Shown here piece by piece: positions 9,304 through 18,035 of a stretch of 64,000 nucleotides of DNA. The translations under genes and the position numbers were made by a program. Below the pieces are notes generated by a model that saw nothing but the letters and a program-made list of their open reading frames with translations, was not told the origin of the DNA and made no database searches. Every line of letters begins with the position of its first letter. Position 1 is the first letter of the stretch. Origin of the DNA: Paenibacillus tengchongensis (GTDB taxonomy: Bacteria; Bacillota; Bacilli; Paenibacillales; Paenibacillaceae); contig NZ_WACP01000004.1 in NCBI RefSeq assembly GCF_008973665.1, positions 372,001 through 436,000 of the forward strand, given 5' to 3'.

Positions 9304-9323
9304 CGGACGGCTCCGCTCTAACC

Positions 9324-9839
9324 TTAACTAGCCTGTCCGTCACCGTCCATAGTCTCCTCCTGCCAGCCCTTGCACACATTGACCCAGGCCTTGGCACCTG
9401 AAGCGCCAGAGTAGTGTGCCAATTCCTCACAGGTCAGCTCGATTGCCGAATTGCTGCTGCCGCAGGCGGGGAACAGCGTAGCGAACCGCTGCATGGATAC
9501 GTCGAGGTATACCTCCAGCGGATGGGCCAGCCCAAACGGGCAGACGCCGCCGATTTCATGTCCGGTCTGTGCCAGGACTTCCTCGGGGGTGAGCATCCGC
9601 GCTTTGCAGCCGAATACCTCCCGGAACCTTTTGTTGTCGATCTTGGCATCGCCGGCGGCGACGATCAGGATGGCGGCCTGGTCCGCTCCGCGGAAGGATA
9701 ACGTTTTGGCGATTCGCGCCGGGATGACGCCGATCGTCGCTGCCGCCATATCCACGGTTGCACTGGAGGTGGCGAATTCGCGTATGTCCTGTTCTCTGCC
9801 GAAGGTACGAAAATGCTCTTTAACATTCGAGATGGACAT
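9324..9839 (-). CDS. YbaK/EbsC-type aminoacyl-tRNA deacylase
   Basis: 171 residues of the YbaK/ProX fold that hydrolyses mischarged tRNA (Cys-tRNA(Pro) or similar) in trans. Family features visible are the core AKTLSFRGADQAAILIVAAGD, KIDNKRFREVFG with the conserved lysine, and the GHEIGGVCPFGL loop that lines the active site. It ends 20 bases from the convergent lipoprotein gene. Single-gene unit. Which tRNA it edits cannot be told from sequence; relatives in Firmicutes are usually annotated only as YbaK/prolyl-tRNA synthetase-associated domain proteins. Confidence 0.85.
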   Translation of the reverse strand: MSISNVKEHFRTFGREQDIREFATSSATVDMAAATIGVIPARIAKTLSFRGADQAAILIVAAGDAKIDNKRFREVFGCKARMLTPEEVLAQTGHEIGGVCPFGLAHPLEVYLDVSMQRFATLFPACGSSNSAIELTCEELAHYSGASGAKAWVNVCKGWQEETMDGDGQAS

Positions 9840-10250
9840 TTGATGCTCCTCCCTTTCCGGATGATCAGACTTTCATTCAATTTCATGCTGGTTTATATTG
9901 TAAGCTCTTTTGGCTGCAAGTGCAAAGCCCATGCCTTATCTAACATTCAAACGCTTCTCCTCCTGCCCCTAGTTAAAGAACGGGTCAGCGGGTATGGCGA
10001 AATGCTGCTGGCTTAGTTAAAGGGGAGGGAGACTACCGGACTGCCGCTTACCCTAATGAAACCTGGGATCATATTCTGGAAGGAGTTATGCTGGGCTAAC
10101 AGCGACAGGGTACCCGTTGTCGTGTATAACCGCAATAACGAACAGGCCCCTTCATGTGAAGGGGCCTGGTTGGTGTATGCTGCCCGGCGCTTTCGGCAAA
10201 GATATCCATGCCGGGCAGCAGCGGAAGCGGATGGCCGTTGCTGCGGGCGG
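9840..10250. other. Intergenic stretch without a convincing gene
   Basis: About 410 bases between the YbaK-like and MarR genes. Short open frames exist but none has a ribosome site next to its start or a recognisable product. The only structure seen is the perfect hairpin at 10143-10168, listed separately. Confidence 0.5.
10143..10168 (-). terminator. Hairpin, probable terminator downstream of marR
   Basis: CAGGCCCCTTCA and TGAAGGGGCCTG form a perfect 12-base stem with a minimal loop. It lies about 80 bases beyond the end of the MarR gene. On the minus strand the hairpin is followed by TTCGTTATT, a weak T run, so termination may be partial. Confidence 0.5.
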
Positions 10251-10700
10251 TTATTCTGCCTCAGGTCTATCCTGACCGTCTGCAGTATTCAGGGTGATTT
10301 TGTGCAGCAGCGCCACCAGTGTATTGACTTCCTCTTCACTCAGATTAGCGGTCAGCCTGCGGTTGAATCCATCCAATATTGACTGAAAGACCGGAGCGAA
10401 CTCCAGAGCTTTGGCCGTCGGATAGAGCAGAGAGGACCGGCGGTCGCCGGGATCCGGGCGGCGCTCGATAAACCCGAGCTGCTCCAGATGCTTGACGGAC
10501 CGGGCTGTCGTCGCTTTATCGAATTTCATTTCCTCGGTCATCCGGTCCTGGGTAATTCCCGGACGGCTTAGGATCAGCTTGAGAAAGCTGTGCTGTCCGC
10601 CGCTCCCCAGGCCGTACGGCATCAGTTCCTTGGCGAGCTGCTTCTGGTTCTGGCGCTGCAGATAGGCTATCAGCTTTCCAATCGGTTCTCTTGACAACAC
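10251..10700 (-). CDS. MarR-family transcriptional regulator
   Basis: 149 residues, GTG start at 10700 with AAGGTG ribosome site. Winged helix-turn-helix at about 45-105: RPGITQDRMTEEMKFDKAT as recognition region and DPGDRRSSLLYPT as the wing with the hallmark D-x-R-x-R-like pattern. Helices at both ends give the dimer. It is divergent from a DHA2 exporter, and two near-palindromes centred on GTTGCxxGCGCAAC lie in the gap, so it most likely represses itself and the exporter until a phenolic or lipophilic ligand binds. The dimeric operator geometry supports this. Confidence 0.9.
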   Translation of the reverse strand: MLSREPIGKLIAYLQRQNQKQLAKELMPYGLGSGGQHSFLKLILSRPGITQDRMTEEMKFDKATTARSVKHLEQLGFIERRPDPGDRRSSLLYPTAKALEFAPVFQSILDGFNRRLTANLSEEEVNTLVALLHKITLNTADGQDRPEAE

Positions 10701-10766
10701 GGGACACCTTCTTTGGCTTGCTTGGCACGGATGCTGCCTGTGCCTAATTCAAAGTCTACAATAAAG

Positions 10767-10784
10767 TAGTTGCATGCGCAACTA
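10767..10784. promoter_or_regulatory. MarR operator, copy 1
   Basis: TAGTTGCATGCGCAACTA is an 18-base near-perfect palindrome (TAGTTGC / GCAACTA arms). It lies in the gap between the divergent MarR and exporter genes and shares its core with the second site 29 bases on. Binding by the MarR product is inferred. Confidence 0.75.
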
Positions 10785-10812
10785 AATTGCGGTACACTGA
10801 AACAGCCAGTTT

Positions 10813-10826
10813 GTTGCGTGCGCAAC
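10813..10826. promoter_or_regulatory. MarR operator, copy 2
   Basis: GTTGCGTGCGCAAC repeats the inverted arms of copy 1 and lies about 35 bases before the exporter ATG, close to where its promoter or leader must be. Two copies about four helical turns apart would allow one to control each direction. Confidence 0.75.
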
Positions 10827-10860
10827 TATATCGGAAAATTACGGCAAGAGGGTGTAAGGG

Positions 10861-12321
10861 ATGAGTTCAATCGGCACTACCTATCAGGAGGACGCCGCTA
10901 TCCAGAAGAAACGCTGGATTATTCTGATAGTTCTAAATTTGTTTACTTTTATGTCCACTCTGGACGGAAGCATTGTCAACATTGCTTTGCCGGTGCTGGT
11001 GAAGGAACTGAATCTTCCGGTCGCCCAGGTGGAATGGGTCACGACGGGGTATTTGATGGCCATTTGCTCCATTATCCTGTTCTTCGGCAAGCTCGGCGAT
11101 ATGGCCGGCAAGATCCGCATTTTCAAAATTGGCACCATCATCTTTATCATCGGGTCGCTGCTGTGCGGACTTAGCGGCAATCTTCCGTTTCTGATTATCT
11201 CCCGGGTTGTCCAGGCGATCGGCGCCTCCATGACTATGGCGAACAGCCAGGGCATTGTTACCGATATTTTTCCGGCCAATGAGCGCGGCAAAGCGCTGGG
11301 CTTGATCGGCACCTTTGTGTCCCTGGGCAGTATTGCCGGGCCGAGTCTTGGCGGTATCATTGTTTCAACGCTCGGTTGGGAATACATCTTCTGGGTTAAC
11401 GTCCCGATCGGCCTGATTGCGATTGCGCTTGGCTGGAAGGTGCTCCCGAAGGATCTGATCCATGTAAAATCAAAAATCGACGCCCCGGGCAGCCTGCTAT
11501 TCGCCGTCTTCATTGTTACACTGTTCGCCGGATTGCTGCTTGGGCAGCAGCTGGGCTACAGCGACGGCCGGATCGTAACAGCTCTGATTGTCGCAGCTGC
11601 AGCATTCCTTGCGTTTATTATTGTGGAGCTGAAGCGGCCGCAGCCGCTGCTGCAGCTGTCCCTGTTCAAGAATCCGCTATTCTCGCTGAGTATCCTGTGC
11701 GCGTTTCTCGTGTTCGTGGCGAACTTCTGCTTTAACATTATCGCCCCATTCTATGCCCAGAACATGCTCAATTTGTCGCCGTTCTATGCCGGGTTCCTGC
11801 TAATGCTGTTCCCGATCGCCATGGTCATTGTAGCACCGCTCAGCGGCGCCTTGTCTGACCGGATCGGCTCAGAGTCGCTGACTTTTGCCGGCCTGCTTGT
11901 GATGGTCGTCGCGCAGATCGGGCTGGCCCGGCTGCATGAAGGGAGCTCCGTGGTGCTGGTTGGCCTGTGGATTGCCATGCTCGGCATCGGCAGCGGACTG
12001 TTCCAGTCGCCGAACAACTCGCTGATTATGTCCAAGGTGCCGCGGACGCAGCTCGGTTCGGCGGGCAGCGTCAATTCGCTGGTCCGCAATGTCGGCATGG
12101 TGGTCGGCATCACCGTCGCGACCACGATTCTGTTCAACGTGATGAGCAGCAAGGTGGGGTACCGGGTCAACGATCTCATTCCGGGCCGCCCGGAAATTTT
12201 CCTCTCCGGGATGCATGTTGTCTTTATGACCTCCTCGGCCATTTGCCTGGTATCGGCCGTTCTGACCGGCTGGCGGCTGGTGACGGCGCGCAGGGGTAAG
12301 CGGGCACAGGCAGAGGCCTAA
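10861..12321 (+). CDS. MFS multidrug exporter, DHA2 (EmrB/QacA) family
   Basis: 486-residue drug:proton antiporter with about 14 membrane segments. Visible motifs are the DHA2 motif C-like region and motif A-like GKLGDMAGKIRIF after helix 2, plus LDGSIVNIALPVL in helix 1, typical of EmrB/QacA proteins. The MarR-type repressor gene is divergent and operators lie between. Ribosome site is AAGAGGG about 6 bases before the ATG. Substrate is unknown; MarR-coupled relatives export lipophilic antibiotics, dyes or phenolics. No EmrA partner is present, as expected in Gram-positives. Confidence 0.9.
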   Translation: MSSIGTTYQEDAAIQKKRWIILIVLNLFTFMSTLDGSIVNIALPVLVKELNLPVAQVEWVTTGYLMAICSIILFFGKLGDMAGKIRIFKIGTIIFIIGSLLCGLSGNLPFLIISRVVQAIGASMTMANSQGIVTDIFPANERGKALGLIGTFVSLGSIAGPSLGGIIVSTLGWEYIFWVNVPIGLIAIALGWKVLPKDLIHVKSKIDAPGSLLFAVFIVTLFAGLLLGQQLGYSDGRIVTALIVAAAAFLAFIIVELKRPQPLLQLSLFKNPLFSLSILCAFLVFVANFCFNIIAPFYAQNMLNLSPFYAGFLLMLFPIAMVIVAPLSGALSDRIGSESLTFAGLLVMVVAQIGLARLHEGSSVVLVGLWIAMLGIGSGLFQSPNNSLIMSKVPRTQLGSAGSVNSLVRNVGMVVGITVATTILFNVMSSKVGYRVNDLIPGRPEIFLSGMHVVFMTSSAICLVSAVLTGWRLVTARRGKRAQAEA

Positions 12322-12377
12322 GCAGCTTGGAACTGGCGGCGGGCTGAGTATAATTAAAGCCATAGCCAGGCAAACGT

Positions 12378-12605
12378 TTGGCCCCGTCATCAAACTTTTC
12401 GGGCAAAGCTTTCACAGACCGGCCTCCAGCGGACCTGATCAAGATCCTTGTGTCGCAGCTCAACGGCTGTGCCTTCTGCCTTGACATGCATGCCAAGGAT
12501 TTGCTGCTGGTGAACATTATTGCAATTAACGGCTGGAACCGGCTGGCCAGTTCTACCGGAATGGTTCCGGGAGTAGCTGGGTACAGTAGCGCCGCACCGG
12601 TCTAA
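12378..12605 (+). pseudogene. Remnant of a carboxymuconolactone decarboxylase / AhpD-like gene
   Basis: The frame encodes PADLIKILVSQLNGCAFCLD followed by MHAKD, the CxxC-x3-H core of AhpD-like proteins, then jumps straight to NIIAINGWNRLASSTGMVPG, which is the C-terminal end of the same family. About 60 residues that normally lie between are absent and the N-terminal ~30 residues are not recognisable. The remaining TTG start has no clear ribosome site. I read it as an in-frame internal deletion of a once ~150-residue gene. It marks a decayed spot directly before the AT-rich island. Confidence 0.7.
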
Positions 12606-12734
12606 ACCGCACATAGGGCCGTCTTCATGCTTGCTTATTAGCAGCAGGGAGGCGGTCCTTTGTTGTGTAATGAAAGCCGCTGGGCTTTGAATTAATGGAT
12701 TTGAATATTGTTACAGTTATGATAATATAAAACA

Positions 12735-12749
12735 AAGTAAACGTTTCCA
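12735..12749 (+). promoter_or_regulatory. cre-like site upstream of the AT-rich orphan gene
   Basis: AAGTAAACGTTTCCA differs from the cre consensus WTGNAANCGNWNNCW at one fixed base. It lies 80 bases before the ATG of the BtrH-like gene, just after an AT-rich stretch (TTGAAT... TAATAT) that could be its promoter. Motif match only. Confidence 0.35.
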
Positions 12750-12829
12750 AACGCTTGCTTTTACAGGTGAATATTAGTTGGAGCACTCTATTTGTATTGG
12801 AATGAATAAGAATAAGAGGAGAGTTAGGG

Positions 12830-14413
12830 ATGAAAATAAAATATGAGTCATTCATTCCGGTTTCAGATACTTCAGTACATAATTGTTTTCAGGATTTGAT
12901 TGCGAATATAGGACAATTGACAGGCAGAGGATTTGAAATGTTTTTCTCTGATTCATGGAGGTTTGAATTTGATCTTCAAGGTTTTCTGGGACAGGGCGGA
13001 GCAATAGGGGAACATATGAAGGTTGAGGCTGAGTATTCTAATGAATATTTTCAGAAATATCATGGAATTGCTGTATCGCACCTCCTGGCCAATCCATTGA
13101 ACCATAAATCATTCGCTGAAGTGCTGCTGAATTTAGAGGAGGGATTCCCGCTAATTATACTAATAGATAATTATATCATTCCCTGGGGCAAGGATTATCT
13201 CAAAACGCACAGCCCGCACTATATTATGCCAATCGGTTACGACAGAGATACTAATACAGTTCAATGTATAGACCCTATATTCAGTAAGAACATTGAAGTG
13301 CTGCCGGCTGATTTATTAAATGAATATAATTTAAGAGAAGTTATTTACAAACTGGATGTCCTTGAAAAGTATGAAGAACCTTCTTTAATGGATTATATCC
13401 AGGATATAAAATCCTTATCACAGCGTATTTATTCTGAAAACCATGTGGAGGATATTGCGTCGCTCTCCAAGTTGATCGGTGAATCGGGTTTTGATGTACT
13501 CCGGGAATTTTCTGTAGACGAATCCGCTGATTTCTGGAACTGCGCATTACTGTTAAGCTTACGCAGAGTCATATTTGGAAGGCACTATTTCTCAAAGATT
13601 CTAAACAGCGCAAGCCTCCGGTACAGGAATAAAGATTTCTATTTCCTATCCACCGAGGCGAACTCCATATGCAAACAATGGGAGAATATAAGGCTTCTGC
13701 TCTTCAAGGCCTACTATACAAAAAAAATAAACAGCAAGGATTTGTCAAAAAGACTGCTGAATATAGCGGTGCTTGAAGAGCAGTTTATCGATACCCTTTT
13801 GAACAATGACCTTAGAACATTACCGCACCCTACCGGCTCTCTGACCCCTCCTGTAAAAAGGGCTTCGGATATTCATGTCAACCTTAACATAGAACATTTA
13901 TTTAATAATAAAGGGTTTGCTCATAATGAAGGTTATAATGCGGATTTTACCGGGTTAGGTGAATTTTTGATGGAGAGTCACTCGGCCGTAAATGCAAAGA
14001 AGTTCACCCCTGATATTCAGAAACGGTTTGACAATATATCCTGTGCCGCTGAAACTATCATCTTACCGCCAGAGAAGGTAGGATACTATGATTTCATATC
14101 CATCATTGGCTGTGCAGAATGGGGCGATTGTACCGACAGCTTACAAGTCGTTTATGAGGATAACGAGGTCATATTATTCCCGCTGAATATTACGGATTGG
14201 GCGGCAGAGAAGCCGCGGTTCGGTGAAGAAGTTGTATGGGAAGGAATTTGCGGTAATAAAGACAAGGAAAAAGAACCGGCCAGCATGAAAGTATATATTT
14301 ATGACCAAACGATTAAAATATCCAAGCGTAAGAAAATTAAAGAAATTAAACTGCCGCAGTGTCCCAATATACATATTTTCTCTATTGAACTTATAGATTC
14401 CCAAACAAGATGA
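12830..14413 (+). CDS. BtrH/C39-peptidase-like protein with C-terminal beta-rich domain (orphan, AT-rich)
   Basis: 527 residues, clearly richer in A+T than all neighbours (many AAA, ATA, TTA codons), which suggests transfer. Residues 1-160 resemble the N-terminal domain of butirosin biosynthesis protein H, a C39-peptidase-like fold: Cys19 in VHNCFQD, His about 130 in PHYIMPIGYD and Asp about 147 in CIDPIF would form a Cys-His-Asp set. A helical middle follows. From about 345 a beta-rich domain contains YYDFISIIGCAEWGDCTD and LNITDW, a pattern I associate with carbohydrate-related beta-sandwiches. There is no biosynthetic gene beside it. Ribosome site GAGGAGAG precedes the ATG. It could be an acyltransferase, a peptidase or an inactive relative; activity is not shown. 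Confidence 0.55.
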   Translation: MKIKYESFIPVSDTSVHNCFQDLIANIGQLTGRGFEMFFSDSWRFEFDLQGFLGQGGAIGEHMKVEAEYSNEYFQKYHGIAVSHLLANPLNHKSFAEVLLNLEEGFPLIILIDNYIIPWGKDYLKTHSPHYIMPIGYDRDTNTVQCIDPIFSKNIEVLPADLLNEYNLREVIYKLDVLEKYEEPSLMDYIQDIKSLSQRIYSENHVEDIASLSKLIGESGFDVLREFSVDESADFWNCALLLSLRRVIFGRHYFSKILNSASLRYRNKDFYFLSTEANSICKQWENIRLLLFKAYYTKKINSKDLSKRLLNIAVLEEQFIDTLLNNDLRTLPHPTGSLTPPVKRASDIHVNLNIEHLFNNKGFAHNEGYNADFTGLGEFLMESHSAVNAKKFTPDIQKRFDNISCAAETIILPPEKVGYYDFISIIGCAEWGDCTDSLQVVYEDNEVILFPLNITDWAAEKPRFGEEVVWEGICGNKDKEKEPASMKVYIYDQTIKISKRKKIKEIKLPQCPNIHIFSIELIDSQTR

Positions 14414-14438
14414 TCCGCAACAGCAGAACAAGAAACAA

Positions 14439-14475
14439 GAGCAGGCTGCGGGAAGCAACTACCCGCAGCCTGCTC
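14439..14475 (-). terminator. Terminator between the orphan gene and the convergent PFL gene
   Basis: GAGCAGGCTGCGGG and CCCGCAGCCTGCTC form a perfect 14-base stem around AAGCAACTA. On the minus strand it is followed by TTGTTTCTTGTTC, so it best serves the PFL gene ending at 14490. It may also stop transcripts from the left. Confidence 0.75.
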
Positions 14476-14489
14476 ATCTATGCAGCCCT

Positions 14490-15848
14490 TTAGTTCTTGA
14501 AGCTGTGAATCGGCGCCGGGATCCGGCCGCCGCGGTTCACGAAGCCGGAGCAGTCGAAGCCGTTGACCGCCATCACCGGCGCGTAGCCGAGCAGGCCGCC
14601 GAATTCGACCATTTCACCGACTTCCTTGCCGATGACCGGGATGACGCGAACCGCGGTCGTCTTGTTGTTGACCATCCCGATGGCCGCCTCGTCGGCGATG
14701 ATGCCGGAGATCGTCTCCTTGCTGGTGCTGCCCGGGATGGCGATCATGTCCAGCCCGACCGAGCAGACGCAGGTCATCGCTTCCAGCTTCTCCAGTGTCA
14801 GCGCGCCGCGCTGCACCGCCTGGATCATGCCGTGGTCTTCGCTGACCGGGATGAATGCGCCGCTGAGGCCGCCCACATAGGAGGAAGCCATGACGCCGCC
14901 TTTCTTGACGTTGTCGTTCAGGATCGCCAGCGCTGCCGTTGTACCCGGCGCGCCGGCTTCCTGCAGGCCCATCACCTGGAAGATTTCAGCGATGGAGTCA
15001 CCGATCAGCGGCGTCGGGGCCAGCGACAGGTCGATGATGCCGAACGGCACATTGAGCCGCTTCGAGGCTTCCTGGGCGACGAGCTGGCCGACGCGCGTCA
15101 CCTTGAAGGCGGTGCGCTTGATCGTCTCGCACAGGGTCTCGAAATCCTGGCCTTTGACCTCCTCCAGCGCCCGCTTGATGACGCCGGGTCCGCTGACGCC
15201 GACATTGATGACGCATTCGCGTTCACCGACCCCGTGGAAGGCGCCGGCCATGAAGGGGTTGTCCTCCACGGCATTGCAGAAGACCACCAGCTTGGCGCAG
15301 CCGATGGAATCGCGGTCTTTGGTGCGCTCGGCAGTCTGCAGGATAATGTCGCCCATCAGCTTCACGGCATCCATATTGATGCCGCTGCGCGAGGAGCCGA
15401 CATTGATAGAGGAGCAGACCCGCTCCGTAACGGCAAGCGCCTCCGGAATGCTGTCGATCAGCATCCGGTCGCCGGTGGTGCAGCCCTTCTGCACCAGCGC
15501 CGAGAAGCCGCCGATGAAGTTCACGCCGACTTCCTTGGCCGCCCGGTCGAGCGCTTCGGCGACCGGCACATAGCTGTCGGTAAGAGTAGAGCCGGCAGCG
15601 ATGGAAATCGGCGTGACCGAAATCCGCTTGTTGACGATCGGCACGCCGAACTGGCGCTCCAGGTCCTCGCCGGTCTTGACGAGCTTCTCGGCGGAGCGGG
15701 TGATTTTGTCATATACGTTCTGGTTAAATACCTTCAGGTCCGTATGCGCGCAGTCCATCAGGCTGATGCCCATCGTAATGGTGCGCACGTCCAGGTTCAT
15801 TTCCCGGATCATTTTATTCGTTTCCTGCACTTCTACAAGTGAAATCAT
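14490..15848 (-). CDS. PFL family protein (UPF0210/DUF711)
   Basis: 452 residues, matching the widely conserved UPF0210 proteins related in sequence to pyruvate formate-lyase-like folds but of unproven function. Characteristic stretches are [18 protein letters not shown] near the N-terminus, [33 protein letters not shown] and the C-terminal [20 protein letters not shown]. It ends in [14 protein letters not shown] as family members do. The small ACT-domain gene lies directly upstream with 33 bases between, and this two-gene pair is conserved in many bacteria, so the ACT protein probably regulates it. The reaction is unknown. Confidence 0.88.
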   Translation of the reverse strand: MISLVEVQETNKMIREMNLDVRTITMGISLMDCAHTDLKVFNQNVYDKITRSAEKLVKTGEDLERQFGVPIVNKRISVTPISIAAGSTLTDSYVPVAEALDRAAKEVGVNFIGGFSALVQKGCTTGDRMLIDSIPEALAVTERVCSSINVGSSRSGINMDAVKLMGDIILQTAERTKDRDSIGCAKLVVFCNAVEDNPFMAGAFHGVGERECVINVGVSGPGVIKRALEEVKGQDFETLCETIKRTAFKVTRVGQLVAQEASKRLNVPFGIIDLSLAPTPLIGDSIAEIFQVMGLQEAGAPGTTAALAILNDNVKKGGVMASSYVGGLSGAFIPVSEDHGMIQAVQRGALTLEKLEAMTCVCSVGLDMIAIPGSTSKETISGIIADEAAIGMVNNKTTAVRVIPVIGKEVGEMVEFGGLLGYAPVMAVNGFDCSGFVNRGGRIPAPIHSFKN

Positions 15849-15881
15849 AAGCTATTTCTCCTCAAAGGTTGATAGTGGCGC

Positions 15882-16151
15882 CTAAATCCGGTGCATAATA
15901 TTAAAGATGTCCTCATGCTGCAGCTTGATCTCAACGCCGATCTCCTCGCCTACCCGCTGCAGGTCCTCCACAATGGCCTCGAAGGATTTGGACGGTGCGG
16001 AAATGTCGACGATCATCATCATGTTGAAATAGTCCTGGACAATCGTTTGCGAAATATCGAGGATATTCAGGTTGTGCTCCGCCAGATAGGTGCACACCTT
16101 GGCGATAATCCCCACTTTGTCTTTTCCCAGTACAGTAATAATCCCCTTCAA
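15882..16151 (-). CDS. ACT domain protein (UPF0237)
   Basis: 89 residues forming one ACT domain: GIITVLGKDKVGIIAKVCTYLAEHNLNILDI is the classic beta-alpha start with the Gly at the ligand-binding turn. Such stand-alone ACT proteins bind amino acids or similar small ligands as oligomers. It precedes and is probably cotranscribed with the PFL gene. Ribosome site AGGAGG lies 8 bases before the ATG. Confidence 0.88.
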   Translation of the reverse strand: MKGIITVLGKDKVGIIAKVCTYLAEHNLNILDISQTIVQDYFNMMMIVDISAPSKSFEAIVEDLQRVGEEIGVEIKLQHEDIFNIMHRI

Positions 16152-16260
16152 TGAAAAAGCCTCCTATACTATGTATTCTTTGCTCATCCGCCGCATTAAC
16201 GGATTGAACCGTTTCAATTATTATGGCAGGTGATGACCGAGGCATCAACCAAAGGTTTTT

Positions 16261-16277
16261 TGTCGGAAATTTCGACA
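16261..16277. promoter_or_regulatory. Spo0A-box-like palindrome
   Basis: TGTCGGAAATTTCGACA contains TGTCGAA, the Bacillus Spo0A box, on the minus strand (16271-16277) and a one-mismatch copy on the plus strand; another one-mismatch copy, TGTCGAT, is at 16293-16299. It lies 100 bases before the HPt-GGDEF gene and 110 before the divergent ACT gene. Short motif; binding is unproven. Confidence 0.35.
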
Positions 16278-16376
16278 TTGTTTGCGCTCTACTGTCGATT
16301 TCTTTAAAATAAGATTGACAGCATTATCATGTTATGATTTAAGGATGGATTGACTGAGATTGCTTAAGGAGAGCTT

Positions 16377-18002
16377 ATGACAACAAGGAAATATAAGGAA
16401 CTGGTTGAGCAGCGGATTAGACAGACTTTGGCTCAATGGTCGGAGCAACCGGCGGTGGAGGAGAAGGAAATCTACCGTTTTCTGCACAATTTAAAAGGAA
16501 CGGCGGGCACGGTCGGGCTTCAGGAGGTAGGGGAGCTTGCCGAAAGGCTGCTGAACCGGTTTGCTGACGACAGCCGCAGTCCATGGCCGGAAAGCGAGTG
16601 GGGCAGGCATTTATATCCACTGCTGGAGCAGTTCAGTGAAAGCGCCTCCTCCGGGACTGCTGTCCTTAAGGAGGGGAAGCGGCCCCCGGGGGCCCGGCCG
16701 CAATTTGAAGTGCTCATCATAGAGGATGATGTGGAGCTGGTCGCTTTTCTGCGGGAATCGCTGGAGAAAGACAACTACTATGTCAGCATCGCTCTGTCAG
16801 CGGAGCGCGGGCTTAAGCTGTTTTATGAGAACAAGCCGGATATGCTGCTGCTGGACATTATGCTGCCGGACAAGAGCGGCATCGATGTACTCCGGCAGAT
16901 TGTCGAGAAGGCTAAAAAAGAGCGGATTCCGATCCTGATATTCAGCGGCGAGCATTCCCGGGAGCTGCAGCTGTATGCCTACTCGCTGGGAGTGATGGAT
17001 TATATACGTAAGCCTGTCGATATCGAGCTGCTGCTGGCGCTGATCCGCAACCGTTTCGTGCTGAAGCAGGAGTGGCAGGAGGCGGTTGTGATCGACGAGC
17101 TGTCCGGTGCGTTTAACCGCAAATACTTCAATCAGACGCTCAAGCAGCTGTTTTCTGACTATAAACGGACGGAGCGCGAGTTTACCCTGGCGTTGTTTGA
17201 TCTGGATCACTTCAAGCGGGTTAACGATACTTATGGACATCTCGTCGGCGATGAAGTGCTGCAAAGATTTGCCGAAGTGGTCAAGAAGTCCATCCGCCTG
17301 GAGGATACCTTCTGCCGTTACGGCGGGGAAGAGTTCGCCTTGTTTATGCCCCATACCGGTGCGGCTGCCTCCTTGCAGGTGATCGAACGGATCCGGCGCA
17401 GGTTTGCAGAGGTCAGCTTTTCAGCCAAAAACGAATCATTTAAGGTAACCTTTTCCTGCGGCCTGGCCGCTGTAAATGAATCGCTGCCGCATGCCGATAA
17501 ATTGATAGAAGAAGCGGACCAGGCGCTCTATGCAAGCAAGCATGGCGGCCGCAACCGAATAACGGTCTATAACCGGATGCTGCCCGGAGCGAAAGGGGCG
17601 CAGCCGCTGAATATTATAGTGGTCGATGACGACGCGTTCATCCGCGAGGTGCTTACAGGCGGCTTTGCCGGCTGGCACCCCTCCGGCGGAGAGGTGGCTT
17701 CGGTGCGCAGTTTTCCGGACGGCACACGGTTTCTGGAGGCGGACTGGTACACTCCGGGTGAGAAATATATTATTCTGCTGGACGGTATTATGCCGGAGCT
17801 GGACGGGCTTGATGTTCTGGCCAAGCTCCGCGCCGGCTACAAAGGCGCGGAAATTCTGGTCATTATGCTGACCGGGCGGCAGGATCAGCGCGATATTATC
17901 CATGCGCTGCAGCTCGGAGCCGATGATTATGTGATCAAGCCGTTTGGAGTGCAGGAGCTTCTGGCGCGGATTGAACGGCTGGTATCCCGTATTCTGTATT
18001 AA
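16377..18002 (+). CDS. Multidomain response regulator: HPt-REC-GGDEF-REC diguanylate cyclase
   Basis: 541 residues. An HPt-like domain is at 1-90, with His37 in FLHNLKGTAGTVGL. A first receiver domain is at about 110-230 (MLLLDIMLPDKSGIDVL). The GGDEF domain is at about 235-395, with intact RYGGEEF and LDHFKRVNDTYGHLVGD, so it should make cyclic di-GMP. A second receiver is at about 415-538 (IILLDGIMPELDGLDVL). It heads a run with a lone receiver and a hybrid kinase, all on one strand with short gaps, implying a phosphorelay that sets c-di-GMP. An HPt at the N-terminus of a cyclase is unusual. No RxxD inhibitory site was obvious before GGEEF. Confidence 0.88.
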   Translation: MTTRKYKELVEQRIRQTLAQWSEQPAVEEKEIYRFLHNLKGTAGTVGLQEVGELAERLLNRFADDSRSPWPESEWGRHLYPLLEQFSESASSGTAVLKEGKRPPGARPQFEVLIIEDDVELVAFLRESLEKDNYYVSIALSAERGLKLFYENKPDMLLLDIMLPDKSGIDVLRQIVEKAKKERIPILIFSGEHSRELQLYAYSLGVMDYIRKPVDIELLLALIRNRFVLKQEWQEAVVIDELSGAFNRKYFNQTLKQLFSDYKRTEREFTLALFDLDHFKRVNDTYGHLVGDEVLQRFAEVVKKSIRLEDTFCRYGGEEFALFMPHTGAAASLQVIERIRRRFAEVSFSAKNESFKVTFSCGLAAVNESLPHADKLIEEADQALYASKHGGRNRITVYNRMLPGAKGAQPLNIIVVDDDAFIREVLTGGFAGWHPSGGEVASVRSFPDGTRFLEADWYTPGEKYIILLDGIMPELDGLDVLAKLRAGYKGAEILVIMLTGRQDQRDIIHALQLGADDYVIKPFGVQELLARIERLVSRILY

Positions 18003-18035
18003 GGAAACGAACTGGAAGGCCGGGGCAGGCGTACG

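Noticed and set aside
16315..16333. TTGACA followed by TATGAT before the HPt-GGDEF gene
   Set aside because: The two hexamers are only 12 bases apart, too close for a sigma-A promoter, and no good -10 lies at 17 bases.
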